DNA of 64,000 nt from Cryoendolithus antarcticus (lineage: Eukaryota > Ascomycota > Dothideomycetes > Cladosporiales > Cladosporiaceae): assembly GCA_002077065.1 (NCBI GenBank), contig NAJO01000067.1, positions 1 through 64,000 on the forward strand. Direction: 5' to 3'. The notes under the pieces were generated by a model. The model saw only the letters and a program-made list of their open reading frames with translations, had not been told where the DNA came from and searched no databases. Every line of letters starts with the position of its first letter. The first letter of the stretch is position 1. The position numbers were made by a program, and so were the translations under genes. Below are positions 54,825 through 64,000 of this stretch, in pieces.

Positions 54825-56643
54825 ATGGTGTTCTTCCCTCCCATATGGGCGCCCAAGCTCCCGAAAGTCCCCACGGACATCACTATCGAGCAGTTCATGC
54901 TCGACGAGGAGCACGGCCGACATCCACACAGACACTCCCGCAATCCGTTCACAGATGGCCTATCTGGAAAGACGTACAGCCTCCCCGAGGTCAAGCAGAG
55001 GGTTGACTTCGTCGCTCGCGCTCTGGTCGAGGAGCTTGGCTTCAAGGTCAATGAAGGTTCGGAGTGGGACAAGGTTGTTGGTCTCTTCAGTGTGAATACG
55101 ATCGATTACTTGACTGTGTGCTGGGCAGTGCATAAGATCGGCGGTGTGCTCACTGCTGCGAGTGCGGCGTACAGTGCGCCGGATCTCGAGTATCAGCTCA
55201 AGCATTCCGGTGCAAAGGCTGTGTTCACCTGCGCAACGTTGTTGGAGACTACGAAAGAGGCATGCGCCAAGTCTGGCATCCCCGAGAACAGAATCTACAT
55301 CCTGCCTCTACCCGAGAAGGCTGCATTGGGTGCCACGGCGCCAGGCTTGAAGACAGTCGACGACTTCATCGCTCGAGGCGCCAAGTTGCCAGAGCTGGAG
55401 AAGCTACGATTTGGCCCCAATGACGGCGCAGAGCGGACAGCTTTCCTGTGCTACAGCTCTGGCACTTCCGGACTGCCCAAAGGCGTCATGATCTCGCATC
55501 GCAACGTGATCGCCAATGTTCTGCAAATGTACACTTACGAGGAGCCTGGGCGTTCGAAGCTAAAACCAGAGGCCGGGCAGCCCAAGTATACGGAGAACTG
55601 CCTGGGTTTGCTGCCATACTCGCACATCTACGGACTGGTTGTCGTCACCCATACGGGTGTGTACCGCGGAGACGGCGTCATCGTGCTCCCGAAGTATGAC
55701 TTCGAGCAGCTCCTAAAGTCCATTCAGGATTTCAAGATCGCTATGCTATATCTTGTACCGCCCATGATCATCCACATCACGAAGGCGGCGAACATTGTCA
55801 AGAAGTACGATCTCTCACACGTGAAGGCGATCTTCACAGGCGCAGCGCCTCTAGGAGCGGAGACCGCAGAAGATCTGCAGAGGATGTTTCCGGACTGGTC
55901 CATCAAGCAGGGCTACGGCATGACCGAGACATGTACTGTGGTGTGCACGTCCGCAACACACGATATTTGGTTCGGCAGCTCGGGTAGCTTGTTGCCTGGG
56001 TACAAGGCCAGAATTGTGACAGTCGAGGGTGTCGAGTGCACTGGCTATGATCAACCGGGTGAGCTGTGGGTCAGCACACCAAGTAACACCCTTGGATACT
56101 TGAAGAATGAGAAGGCAACGAAGGAGACATTCACGATCGAGGACGATGGCGAGCGGTATACGCGGACTGGTGATGAGGCGGTAGTAAGGGTCAGCCCCGG
56201 TGGAAATGAGCATATCTTCATCGTGGACAGAATCAAGGAGTGAGTTTACCGTTTCATCTTGCAGAGTTCTGGCCACATACTGACAACACCACAGACTCAT
56301 CAAAGTAAAGGGCATGCAAGTCGCACCCGCCGAACTCGAGGCAGTCCTCCTCACCCACCCCGCAGTCAATGACTGCGTTGTCATCGGCATTCCCTCCGAG
56401 CGCGAAGGTGAAGTACCAAAAGCCTTCGTCGTCAAAGCGCCGGGCTCGATCGAGGAGAGCGATTCGCTGCTAAAGAGGGACATCTGCAAGCATGTGGAGA
56501 AGCTGAAGAGCAATCATAAGTGGCTGAGAGGCGGCGTTGAGTTCATTGATATAGTGCCCAAGAGCCCGAGTGGCAAGATCTTGAGGCGCATGATCCGGGA
56601 TCAGGAGAAGGCGAAGATGAAGAAGCAGGGTGCGAGATTGTGA
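54825..56643 (+). CDS. 4-coumarate-CoA-ligase-like acyl-activating enzyme, peroxisomal
   Basis: Exons 54825-56239 and 56295-56643 with a 55-bp intron (GTGAGT..CACAG); 587 aa. ANL-superfamily motifs are intact: YSSGTSGLPKGVMISH (ATP/phosphate loop), GYGMTETC, and YTRTGDEA. The second exon starts with LIKVKGMQVAPAELE and ends with PKSPSGKILRRMI, which carries the catalytic Lys. The last three residues, Ala-Arg-Leu, fit a peroxisomal targeting signal 1. The enzyme makes an acyl-CoA from a carboxylic acid through an acyl-adenylate; fungal relatives act on fatty or aromatic acids. The substrate is unknown. Confidence 0.93.
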
Positions 56644-56927
56644 GGGAAGATTCTGACGGAGTGTATAGTTGTGTATATATGTCAATCACGTTCTGCAGTT
56701 TGAAAGACCTTCTTCTCAACACTAAGGTACTTAAGTGATCACCATCGATGCAGGAGCTGTCGAGAGTTCTACCTGTGATTCCAGCTAACCTCGTTACCGC
56801 ATCTAGTCCGACAAGACCGATCGGCACGGTTTGGTCTTCTATCGCCGCCTACATATAGCTTGAGATTCCTACCAACGTTTTGTAGCCTTCATCGCCTGAG
56901 CTCGATCACCCCTCCATCACATCGATC

Positions 56928-58412
56928 ATGTCCCGTGAGATGCCCAGTTTGCCAAAGACCAACTCGCCGTGCGGCCCTCCGCACGAAACCTCATCCAACT
57001 CCTTCTGGCATTCTGAACCCTCGCCTCTCCTCCTCGGCCACAGATCCACACGCCATCTGCCCGAGAAAGTCGACGTAGTAGTCATCGGCAGCGGTCTCAC
57101 AGGCACAAGTGCAGCTCGCCACCTACTCCGCCCAAGTGCCTCTCACAGCAATGTCAAACTCGATGTCCTCATGCTCGAAGCTCGAGAAGCGTGCTGGGGC
57201 GCCACAGGACGTAACGGAGGACACTGTCAGCCACTGCTTTTCGAGCATCCCCACGACCCGAGCATAGGCGAATTCGAACTACGGAACTACAACACGCTCA
57301 AGCAACTGATTGAGGCCGAAAACATCGACTGCGAGTGGGGTTCTCAGCCCGGCGTGCGAGCGATCTATGGTGCTGAGATAGTCTCGAGAGCGAAGAAGGC
57401 GCTGGAAGTCGTGAAGGGCAATGCGCCGCATCTTGCCAATCTCATGCGACTGGTCACTGACAAGACGGAGCTCGCAAAGTGTCGAATTGCTACTGCTGAT
57501 GGGGCTATGGTCACGAGTGTTGCGGCGAGGATGTGGCCTTACAAGCTAGTTGCGCACTTGTTGGAGGACTTGCTCACGGCGTCGGACTTGCAGGGAACGT
57601 TCAATCTGCAGACATTCACGCTTGTGCAAGGCATCTCGCCAGCCAACGCTGGCGAGGGCTACGAGGTTGAGACCGCACGCGGCACAGTACTGGCCAAGCG
57701 CGTGATTGTTGCGACGAACGCATACACTTCGTTCGTCCTCCCAACCTTTACAAATTTCATTGTGCCGTGCCGCGGACAGATGTCAGCTCTCAAGCCATTA
57801 CAATCACTCTCTGACGAGCATCGACTCAAGACAAGCATGGGCTTCGAAGGCGACGGACTAGACGACTACCTCATACAACGACCGAACGAACGTGGCGGAC
57901 ATCTCATGTTCGGCGGCGGAAGGACGAATGCGCGTAGTATTGGCGTAACGGATGACTCCTTCGTCGATCCTAAAACTGCAGCATACCTACGCCGTCAGCT
58001 AGTGACTGTGTTCGACTTGCCGGAGAAGGAATCTGGCAGTCAAGCACCACAAGTGGAACTAACAGCCACCCACGAGTGGACGGGCATCATGGGCTTCTCG
58101 CGCGACGAAGTCCCGTGGGTTGGCCCGGTTCCTGGGCGGCCTGGTGTATTCATCGCTGCTGGTTTTACCGGGCATGGCATGCCGAACACATTTCTGTCAG
58201 GCGCTGCTGCGGCCATCATGGTCCGAGCGGCTTTCGATGGTAGGAACGAGAAGGAAAGTACTGCCAAGGCAATGGAGGAGACTGGTCTGCCGAAGAAGTA
58301 CTTGTGCACGGAAGACAGGCGGGTCAACTGTCAGCAGATGGAAAGCGTCGAGGAACGGGAGGAGGGATTCGAGAGGGTGCGCAGAGTCATCGCTGTGGTT
58401 TCTGATGCGTAA
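56928..58412 (+). CDS. FAD-dependent oxidoreductase (DAO family)
   Basis: A single exon encoding 494 aa from ATG 56928. The dinucleotide-binding fold starts at about 48 (VDVVVIGSGLTGTSAARHLL, GxGxxG at 54-59). The GATGRNGGHCQP segment near 90 is common in D-amino-acid-oxidase-like flavoenzymes, and GYEVETARGTVLAKRVIVATNAYTS and a C-terminal VFIAAGFTGHGMP close the FAD domain. These enzymes oxidise amines or amino acids, releasing peroxide; the substrate is open. No signal peptide is seen. It lies 284 bp downstream of the CoA-ligase-like gene in the same direction; a functional link is only suggested by position. Confidence 0.88.
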   Translation: MSREMPSLPKTNSPCGPPHETSSNSFWHSEPSPLLLGHRSTRHLPEKVDVVVIGSGLTGTSAARHLLRPSASHSNVKLDVLMLEAREACWGATGRNGGHCQPLLFEHPHDPSIGEFELRNYNTLKQLIEAENIDCEWGSQPGVRAIYGAEIVSRAKKALEVVKGNAPHLANLMRLVTDKTELAKCRIATADGAMVTSVAARMWPYKLVAHLLEDLLTASDLQGTFNLQTFTLVQGISPANAGEGYEVETARGTVLAKRVIVATNAYTSFVLPTFTNFIVPCRGQMSALKPLQSLSDEHRLKTSMGFEGDGLDDYLIQRPNERGGHLMFGGGRTNARSIGVTDDSFVDPKTAAYLRRQLVTVFDLPEKESGSQAPQVELTATHEWTGIMGFSRDEVPWVGPVPGRPGVFIAAGFTGHGMPNTFLSGAAAAIMVRAAFDGRNEKESTAKAMEETGLPKKYLCTEDRRVNCQQMESVEEREEGFERVRRVIAVVSDA

Positions 58413-59108
58413 CTTGTTGCCTAGAACTTGTCGCGGACAGCGGCAAGTAGTCTGTTGACTGAGGCAGACCTGCTTCATGATCTGCATGCCCTATGTCCGT
58501 CACGTGGAGGCCTCGTGGGGTTCGCCAAGCGATGCATATGCAACGACTGCCGTGCTGCTTACGGCTACAATTCGAGTGCGTGTCGACTCAGTCTCGGTGT
58601 GATCCTCCGCCGGACTTGAAATACGACCCTGCAGTACTAGATATCCCTCCATGGTGCGATGAGCTGATAGAAGAATGGTCCTGCGCCTGTTTGCGCTGTT
58701 TTCAGGTACTTCAGCCTTACGACAGGTCTCACGTCACCGGCATTGTCCCCGAAACTCAATGCTGTGCATCGATCCACTCATGCAGGACAGCAACCAATTG
58801 GACGCCTTTGCCATTCTCATAGGCTGAAGGATGCATTCGAAGTGGGCCTTCCACAGTTGTGAGTTCGGAAATCGGCAACACCGTGAATCACCTGAGTCCA
58901 GTCACCTGAGTGACATTGCATGGCGGCCTCTTGAGGCATTTCTGGGCATTAAGCGGACGCGTCAGGTGGTGAGAATATATAGAGGTGTAGGGCGTGCCAT
59001 CGAAATGTATCTGATCTGTTTGCAAGCAGAATATCAACGTACCAAACACTAGCAAGACCCAACTGCACTGCAACATCGTCCACCAATCAACGCCCAAAGA
59101 TCACAACA
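58413..59108. other. Intergenic with a weak Cys-rich ORF trace
   Basis: In the plus-strand frames near 58500-58760 there are Cys-rich stretches (FAKRCICNDCRAAYGYNSSA; then WSCACLRCFQVLQPYDRS in another frame) that may be the remains of a small zinc-binding or GFA-like protein. They are not joined in one frame and I cannot name them. Confidence 0.3.
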
Positions 59109-59327
59109 ATGAACTCCAAGTCTTTCGATCTGCAAATGCCAAAGCGCACTGGCACCGATCTCTCAATGGACAGCACATATTCGGCCAAGTCCATTCCGAA
59201 GAACAACAAGCGTCGCACTCAAAGCAGCGGCACCTTCAGCGAGTGCGGCAGGCATGGCAACAAATGGCTCTTCGGAGGCATCTCAATCAAGCAGACTGTC
59301 AAGGACGCGCTGAAGCGGAAGGAGTAG
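59109..59327 (+). CDS. Small conserved-looking fungal protein, 72 aa
   Basis: ATG 59109 in good context (CAACAATGA), preceded by an A/C-rich leader. The protein is basic and Ser/Thr-rich, with a C-terminal GRHGNKWLFGGISIKQTVKD segment. Small ascomycete proteins with a similar R-H-G-x-x-W-L-F-G-G motif exist in my recollection, without known function. No signal peptide or membrane helix. I accept it as a gene because of the motif and start context; expression data would settle it. Confidence 0.55.
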   Translation: MNSKSFDLQMPKRTGTDLSMDSTYSAKSIPKNNKRRTQSSGTFSECGRHGNKWLFGGISIKQTVKDALKRKE

Positions 59328-59891
59328 TCATGATCTGAGCCCGTACGATCGAGTCAAACCCGAAGTCCTCCAAGGCTTCGACCGAAGACAACCAGCCCGA
59401 CCTTTCGAAGACTTCGGCGATACCGAACGCCCCAACCCACGAGCCAGTGACGATTGTTCTGGACATGAAAGTCGTTTCCAGGAAACGCCTGCCTGGTTCG
59501 AACACACATTCGAATCCAGTCGAGCACGCCCACGGCGACTGAATCGAGCCACTTCCCCCCGCAGTTCATGGCACAGCAGCGGCTATGACACCCGCTCGCA
59601 ACTAGTCGCAGCAACAATTTTGAGGTGTGCTCCCTCCCAGACGCGCTGACGGCGGTATCTACTGCGCTGAAAAGGCTGCTGGTTATATGAGTCCGCTGGT
59701 TAAGGGGGGACATCAATGCCTTGGGAGCCTGCAGAGTTGAGCACGGGATGTCTCAAACAGAGGAGGAGGCAGTATGAAGATGAGCAGTAGGGATGATGAG
59801 CCAAATGCTGTAGATAGTGCCAATGGAATGATGTACCTCGCCATATCAGTACATACTATACAGCCCACCAATGCCCTCCGCACACTCGATC
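59328..59891. other. Intergenic, no gene seen
   Basis: Between the small protein and the DUF4267 gene. Short antisense ORFs have no features. Confidence 0.5.
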
Positions 59892-60365
59892 TCACCACAG
59901 CGGATCACTCCTCCCCCAGTAAAGCAGCGCCCCACCAATAGCAGCACAATTGAACACCCCAATAACATGCCCAAACACCGCCTCCTTAACCCCATACCAC
60001 CTTACCAACATCAGATCCGCCACCGTAGTAACCAAACCCGTCGCAAAGACCGTCCCCAGCGCCCTGCGATCCCGCCAGTACGTTGCGAAAGCGAGTATAA
60101 TGATCCCCTTTTCGATATTCCGCGCCGCAATCGCAGCCACTAAGGCGCGTTGGGTGTTGGCGTCTTTCTCGTCCTTGAGGTCTGCGGTGGATTCAGGGCG
60201 GGCAGCTGGAAGGGGCAGACCGTAGCCTTTGGCGAATTCGGTCGTGTTTGCTAGGCCGGCGAGGCCGAAGATAGAGACTTCTGCTAGGCCGACGAGGATG
60301 GCAAGGCATTCGGCGGGTGGGGGGAGGGTGGACCAGATGTTGCGGGAGGAGCCGAGGGTGGCCAT
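59892..60365 (-). CDS. DUF4267 family membrane protein, 157 aa
   Basis: Start ATG 60365; the frame is open further upstream, but no other ATG exists there. The protein has four hydrophobic helices: CLAILVGLAEVSIFGLAGLA near residue 20, a segment after ALVAAIAARNIEKGIIIL, GTVFATGLVTTVADLMLV, and AVFGHVIGVFNCAAIGGALL near the C-terminus. The RNIEKGIIIL and GLVTTVADLMLV motifs fit the fungal DUF4267 family of small integral membrane proteins of unknown function. Such genes often sit beside metabolic clusters. Confidence 0.75.
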   Translation of the reverse strand: MATLGSSRNIWSTLPPPAECLAILVGLAEVSIFGLAGLANTTEFAKGYGLPLPAARPESTADLKDEKDANTQRALVAAIAARNIEKGIIILAFATYWRDRRALGTVFATGLVTTVADLMLVRWYGVKEAVFGHVIGVFNCAAIGGALLYWGRSDPLW

Positions 60366-61515
60366 GTCCGGCAAGGGTGGGGAGCTAGTCGGAGGGTGAA
60401 TGATGAGCTTGGTATGGTGAGCGATGCTGTGTGTTGGCGACCCTCCAGTCGGTATCGAGTCTGGACCTTCGACGTGTTGATGCTCGGGAGTGATGGAGTT
60501 CAAAATCCGGGGTACGTTGGAGGCTAAAGATAGATGCGATATGAGCTGACACTACATACACTGTACCTTCGTGGTTCCGACGCACCAAAGGTGAACATAT
60601 CTCACAGAAAGGAGCCGTGTCTGGACATGTATTGATCATACCACGACAACGCGCTTGCTCTCGAAGCCTCATAGAGAACATAGAACGCATCGGAACAATC
60701 ATCCGTTCAACTACTACACGCCTATACGGCCCTCGCATATCACTCCACACAACCTCGCCACAACCTCTGGATCCCTTGAACTCGCACCCACATGCCTGCG
60801 CATGATGCGCTGAGCGTCTACGAGCCTACGTTCCGCAGTGTGATGGCCATAATTGGACACGTAAATTGTGACGCTAGGTATGGTCAGTTTCCACGGACAA
60901 CAACTCCTCAAGGGACCGGTATGAACTTCTCAGAGGCGCGAGGTTGACTTTGGGAGGGTAGTCCGGCGATGTTGTTGATATTTCCCAAAGTGGCAGTCCT
61001 TGCACCGACACTAAAGGACAGCGAGTGCTGCATAACCTCAGGTGAGCTCGTCTGCCTCACGCGGGTACAGCAAATTGAGCGAGATACAAGCAATATGTCC
61101 CTCTGCTCTTCTGTAAGTCTGAAGTCATTCTACATGGCATGAACTCGTGGTCAAAGCATCTCTACGCTTAAACAGGTATAACTAATTGTGGATTGGTATG
61201 TACGTGAGAGCCGTAGGTCGCTACGCGCTATCATTTATGAAAGGATACTCTCTCCTCGGCCTGCGAAGGCGCAGACAGACACTCATAGTGTGCATGATGA
61301 TAGAACTGAAATCTTCGAATCTCTGGAAGAGCGGAGATGTATTCATATGCGCTCTCGTCGACCCAGTGCGCGAGATACAACACCGCTGGTGAGTATGACA
61401 GTAGCACAAAAAGCTCCCGAGACTTTGAGAGCGGACTGCAATATCTGACCAACGACAATCTGTCATACCAATGCTAGCCCTACAGCTATCGACGACCGAA
61501 CGCGCTCGAACGACG
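60366..61515. other. Intergenic, no gene seen
   Basis: 1.15 kb between the DUF4267 start and the ADE13 stop. The ORFs are short, overlap on both strands and carry no motif. Confidence 0.5.
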
Positions 61516-63132
61516 TTAGACGTGCAACTCCGCCGCACCATTGAGCTTCACATCGCCATACTTCATCAGCGCCTTCTTCACTTTGGTGTTGACTAGCTTC
61601 TCCACAATCTCCGGACACCTTCCAATGAACGTACGGGGGTCCGTTAACGCGTCGAGATCCTTTATGATTGGATCAAAGAATGCATTGTTTTTGACGCGTT
61701 CAATCAAATCGTTGTCTTTGCCCTCTTGCTTGACAACGGCGCCTGACTCGTGCGATAGGACCCGTATTTGCTCGTGGGCTTCTTGCCGGGATACACCCTT
61801 CTCAACAAGGGCCATTATGATATTCTCCGTGGCCATCTATCCATCGCAGTCAGCACATCAAGCTTAGCACGACACCTTGAGATGGAAGCTTACGAATGGT
61901 AATTCGGCGTTTATCCGTCGTTGAATCACGGCTGGATACACGACCATGCCGGATGAGATGTTGTTGAGCTACGTGTATCGTCAGCAGCGAACCTCCCAGC
62001 ATTCATTTTCCATAAGGACGCTTACCAGTTGCAAGCATGCGTCCGCACACAGGAACGACTCAGGCAGACTAATCCGTCTAATCGCCGAATCGTCCAGACT
62101 TCTCTCAAGCCATTGCGCAGCGTAAGTCTGTTCCGCGTCACCACCGAAATTGCGCAGCTTTCTCCCCAGTGAGCAAAGACGCTCACTCCTCATCGGGTTG
62201 CGCTTGTACGCCATCGCCGAGGAGCCGATTTGCTCTGCCTCGAACGGTTCCTCGAGCTCCTTGAACATAGCCAGATGTCTGATGTCGCCACCGATTCGTT
62301 CGCACGTAGCTCCGAAGGACACTAGACAGTGTAGGACATCGACATCGATCTTGCGAGAGTAGGTCTGTGATGTACTGATCTCGGGTTCCTCGAAACCGGC
62401 TTTCTTGGTGACTAGCTCGTCAAGGGCTTCGACTTTCAAGTGGTCGCCTTTGAAGATCGTGAGGAATGAGGCTTGAGTTCCAGTCGTGCCTTTGACGCCA
62501 CGGAAGACTTGTAGTAAGTCATCTCTCGTTCGCTCGAGGTTGCGAAGGTCGTAGAGTAGGTCGGTGATCCACAGACTCGTGCGTTTGCCAACGGTGACGA
62601 GCTGTGCGGGCTGACCGTGGGTGTAGCCGAGACATGGCAGTGCCTTGTGCTTTATCGCAAAGTCCGATAGGAGGGATATGACTGTGGCGAGCTTTGGCAG
62701 GAGAAGATTGAGTGCGTCTCGGAGAAAGATCAAATCGGCGTTGTCTGTCACATAGCAGGAAGTAGCACCCCAGTGTAGGATACCAGCAGCTAGAGGAGCA
62801 GCCAGTCCATACGTATGGACGTGAGCCATAACATCATGACGTCTACGCTTCTCCTCGATAGCAGCTGTCTCGAATTCGCTGTCCGCGATACGCACATGAC
62901 TTTTGAGCTGTTGTATGGCTTCCTCTGAGATTTCTAGTCCGAGTTCTCGCTCAGATTCGGCAAGATATACCCATAGTTGCCGCCATGTACTGAATCGGTT
63001 CCGGGGCGAGAAGACATACTGCATCTCCTTTGAGCAGTAGCGCGAATTTAGCGGACTGAAGTATCATTAGCAATGCTCAGGGAGCTTGCTTATATGTGAG
63101 AGATACTTCTGATATTGATCAAGACCTGCCAT
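61516..63132 (-). CDS. ADE13: Adenylosuccinate lyase
   Basis: Four exons: 63107-63132, 62026-63055, 61894-61968 and 61516-61836; introns of 51, 57 and 57 bp, all GT..AG. The joined product is 483 aa, the normal length for this enzyme. The first exon encodes only MAGLDQYQ plus part of a codon and continues as [11 protein letters not shown]. Active-site features include [24 protein letters not shown] and the fumarase/lyase signature [15 protein letters not shown]. The third exon encodes [20 protein letters not shown]. It catalyses two steps of purine synthesis, releasing fumarate from SAICAR and from adenylosuccinate. The gene appears complete; the small exons are easily missed. Confidence 0.97.
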
Positions 63133-63871
63133 GATGGGCGATAGTGATTGAAATTCCCAGTCGAATCACACGAAAGTCGTCGATGTCGAAGGATCTGGTG
63201 TGTGTATGAAGCCCAAGGACCACAAAGTTTTTGATTGAATTTCTACAGGCAAGTACAAATCACACCAAACTTCGGAGTCACAGGAAACCACGTCCGTACC
63301 TCTGCTTCCCACCAAACCCCTGAGCGCTCGTATGCTTCTACAAGTGCACCTGCGATAGCGGGTATGCTCAGTGATATGCGTATGAGAGTAGACTCAGTAG
63401 TGTTGTTCGTGCCCAGACTCTCATTAGCACAGCAACGTAGCAGATCATGGTTACAGGTCCATGTATATTAGCACAGGCGCTGTCAAACTTTAACTGAGGG
63501 AGAAGTAGCTTCTGTGTAACTTCATCGTCGACGAGAACAGCTTGAGAGTCACATCATCTAAGTTCCCTTCAACTCAGCCGCGGTCGGGATGCTACATGAT
63601 GTACCGTGTGAGTTCTGCTATGGGGTTACCCTGCCGAAAATCTGTCTGTAGTACATGTAGGTTTTGGTATGGAGTGGGGTGGAGGGGCATCAATCAAACG
63701 CCTCCATCAAGTTCAGTCAATTGAATGATCAATGCCATCGACGTCACTTTGCGCTTCTCTCAGATCTGCAAAAGATTTCCAAGCACAACTATATCGATGT
63801 ATGTTAGCCACATAGGATTAGCATCCGCCGAGACTCCAGAATCGAAATTGGTAGGTCGAAATTGAGCAATC
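63133..63871. other. Intergenic / divergent promoter region
   Basis: Between the ADE13 start and the next plus-strand start. No gene seen. Confidence 0.5.
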
Positions 63872-64000
63872 ATGTCTGGTAAACCACACCGCGACGACGC
63901 AATGGACGACGCACATCTGGAGGACGAAGAGGAGGAGGCCATGCTAGACGAGGGCGAGGCAGAGGAGACGATCGAGGAAGACGACAATGAGGATGCGGCA
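63872..64000 (+). CDS. Start of an acidic protein, cut by window edge
   Basis: ATG 63872 begins MSGKPHRDDAMDDAHLEDEE and stays open for 43 codons to the end of the window, almost entirely Glu/Asp-rich after residue 7. Such acidic starts occur in ribosome assembly WD-repeat proteins (Sqt1/AAMP) and in chromatin factors. The visible part is too short to decide. Confidence 0.55.
   Translation, partial: MSGKPHRDDAMDDAHLEDEEEEAMLDEGEAEETIEEDDNEDAA

Noticed and set aside
58428..58822. Cys-rich ORFs as a GFA/CENP-V type enzyme
   Set aside because: The Cys motifs sit in different frames and do not form a complete domain.
1..64000. tRNA or rRNA genes
   Set aside because: I looked for T-loop-like GTTCGA/GTTCAA contexts with pairing arms and found none convincing; tRNAscan-SE would be decisive.

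Overview
The window looks like nuclear DNA of a filamentous ascomycete, most likely a Dothideomycete (inference). The support is short 51-79 nt spliceosomal introns with GT..AG ends and CTRAY branch sites, compact single- or few-exon genes, RIP-type mutation (C to T at CpA on both strands), and typical ascomycete proteins. About 18 genes can be read intact, several others are broken, and a fragment of a further gene runs off the right edge. Coordinates of spliced genes span first to last coding base; exons are given in the text.

Layout. 1-785: extremely RIP-mutated AT-rich DNA; the first 600 bases contain no CpA or TpG at all. 1.95-3.77 kb: acyltransferase-3 membrane protein with a 63-bp tail repeat. 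4.48-7.77 kb: a Tc1/mariner-like DNA transposon with long terminal inverted repeats and two opposing ORFs, both closed only by TAG/TAA stops. 7.9-9.2 kb: an orphan ORF and C-terminal scraps of an M20 peptidase and an MFS transporter. 9.26-22 kb: housekeeping block (vacuolar amino acid transporter, RO10/p24 dynactin subunit, RIO1 kinase, a mitochondrial protein, a decayed gene, cohesin SMC3).

22.8-31.9 kb holds the most unusual part: a Ulp1-like protease gene and a UPF1-like SF1 helicase gene. Just upstream of each ATG lies an array of 23-nt stem-loops (four and three copies, mostly 44-46 nt apart). The copies carry compensatory base changes in three stem pairs, and they do not share a reading frame. 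The helicase gene is broken by a 31-bp tandem duplication next to its Walker B motif.

32.4-46.4 kb: YAF9, an F-box protein, SYF2, three decayed copies of an uncharacterised protein family (two direct, one inverted), a GIG1-like gene head-to-head with cytochrome b5 reductase (49 bp between ATGs), arylamine N-acetyltransferase, SND2/TMEM208 and APC subunit CDC27. 47.5-58.4 kb: an accessory metabolic region with a Zn2Cys6 regulator, an M20 amidohydrolase (frameshifted), a ThrE/PRM10 transporter (frameshifted), a CodA-like deaminase, a 4-coumarate-CoA-ligase-like enzyme with a peroxisomal signal, and a FAD oxidoreductase. 59.1-64 kb: a small conserved protein, a DUF4267 protein, adenylosuccinate lyase ADE13, and the start of an acidic protein cut by the window edge.

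Several otherwise well-preserved genes carry one small indel. These may be real pseudogenes or assembly errors; reads or RNA-seq would tell.
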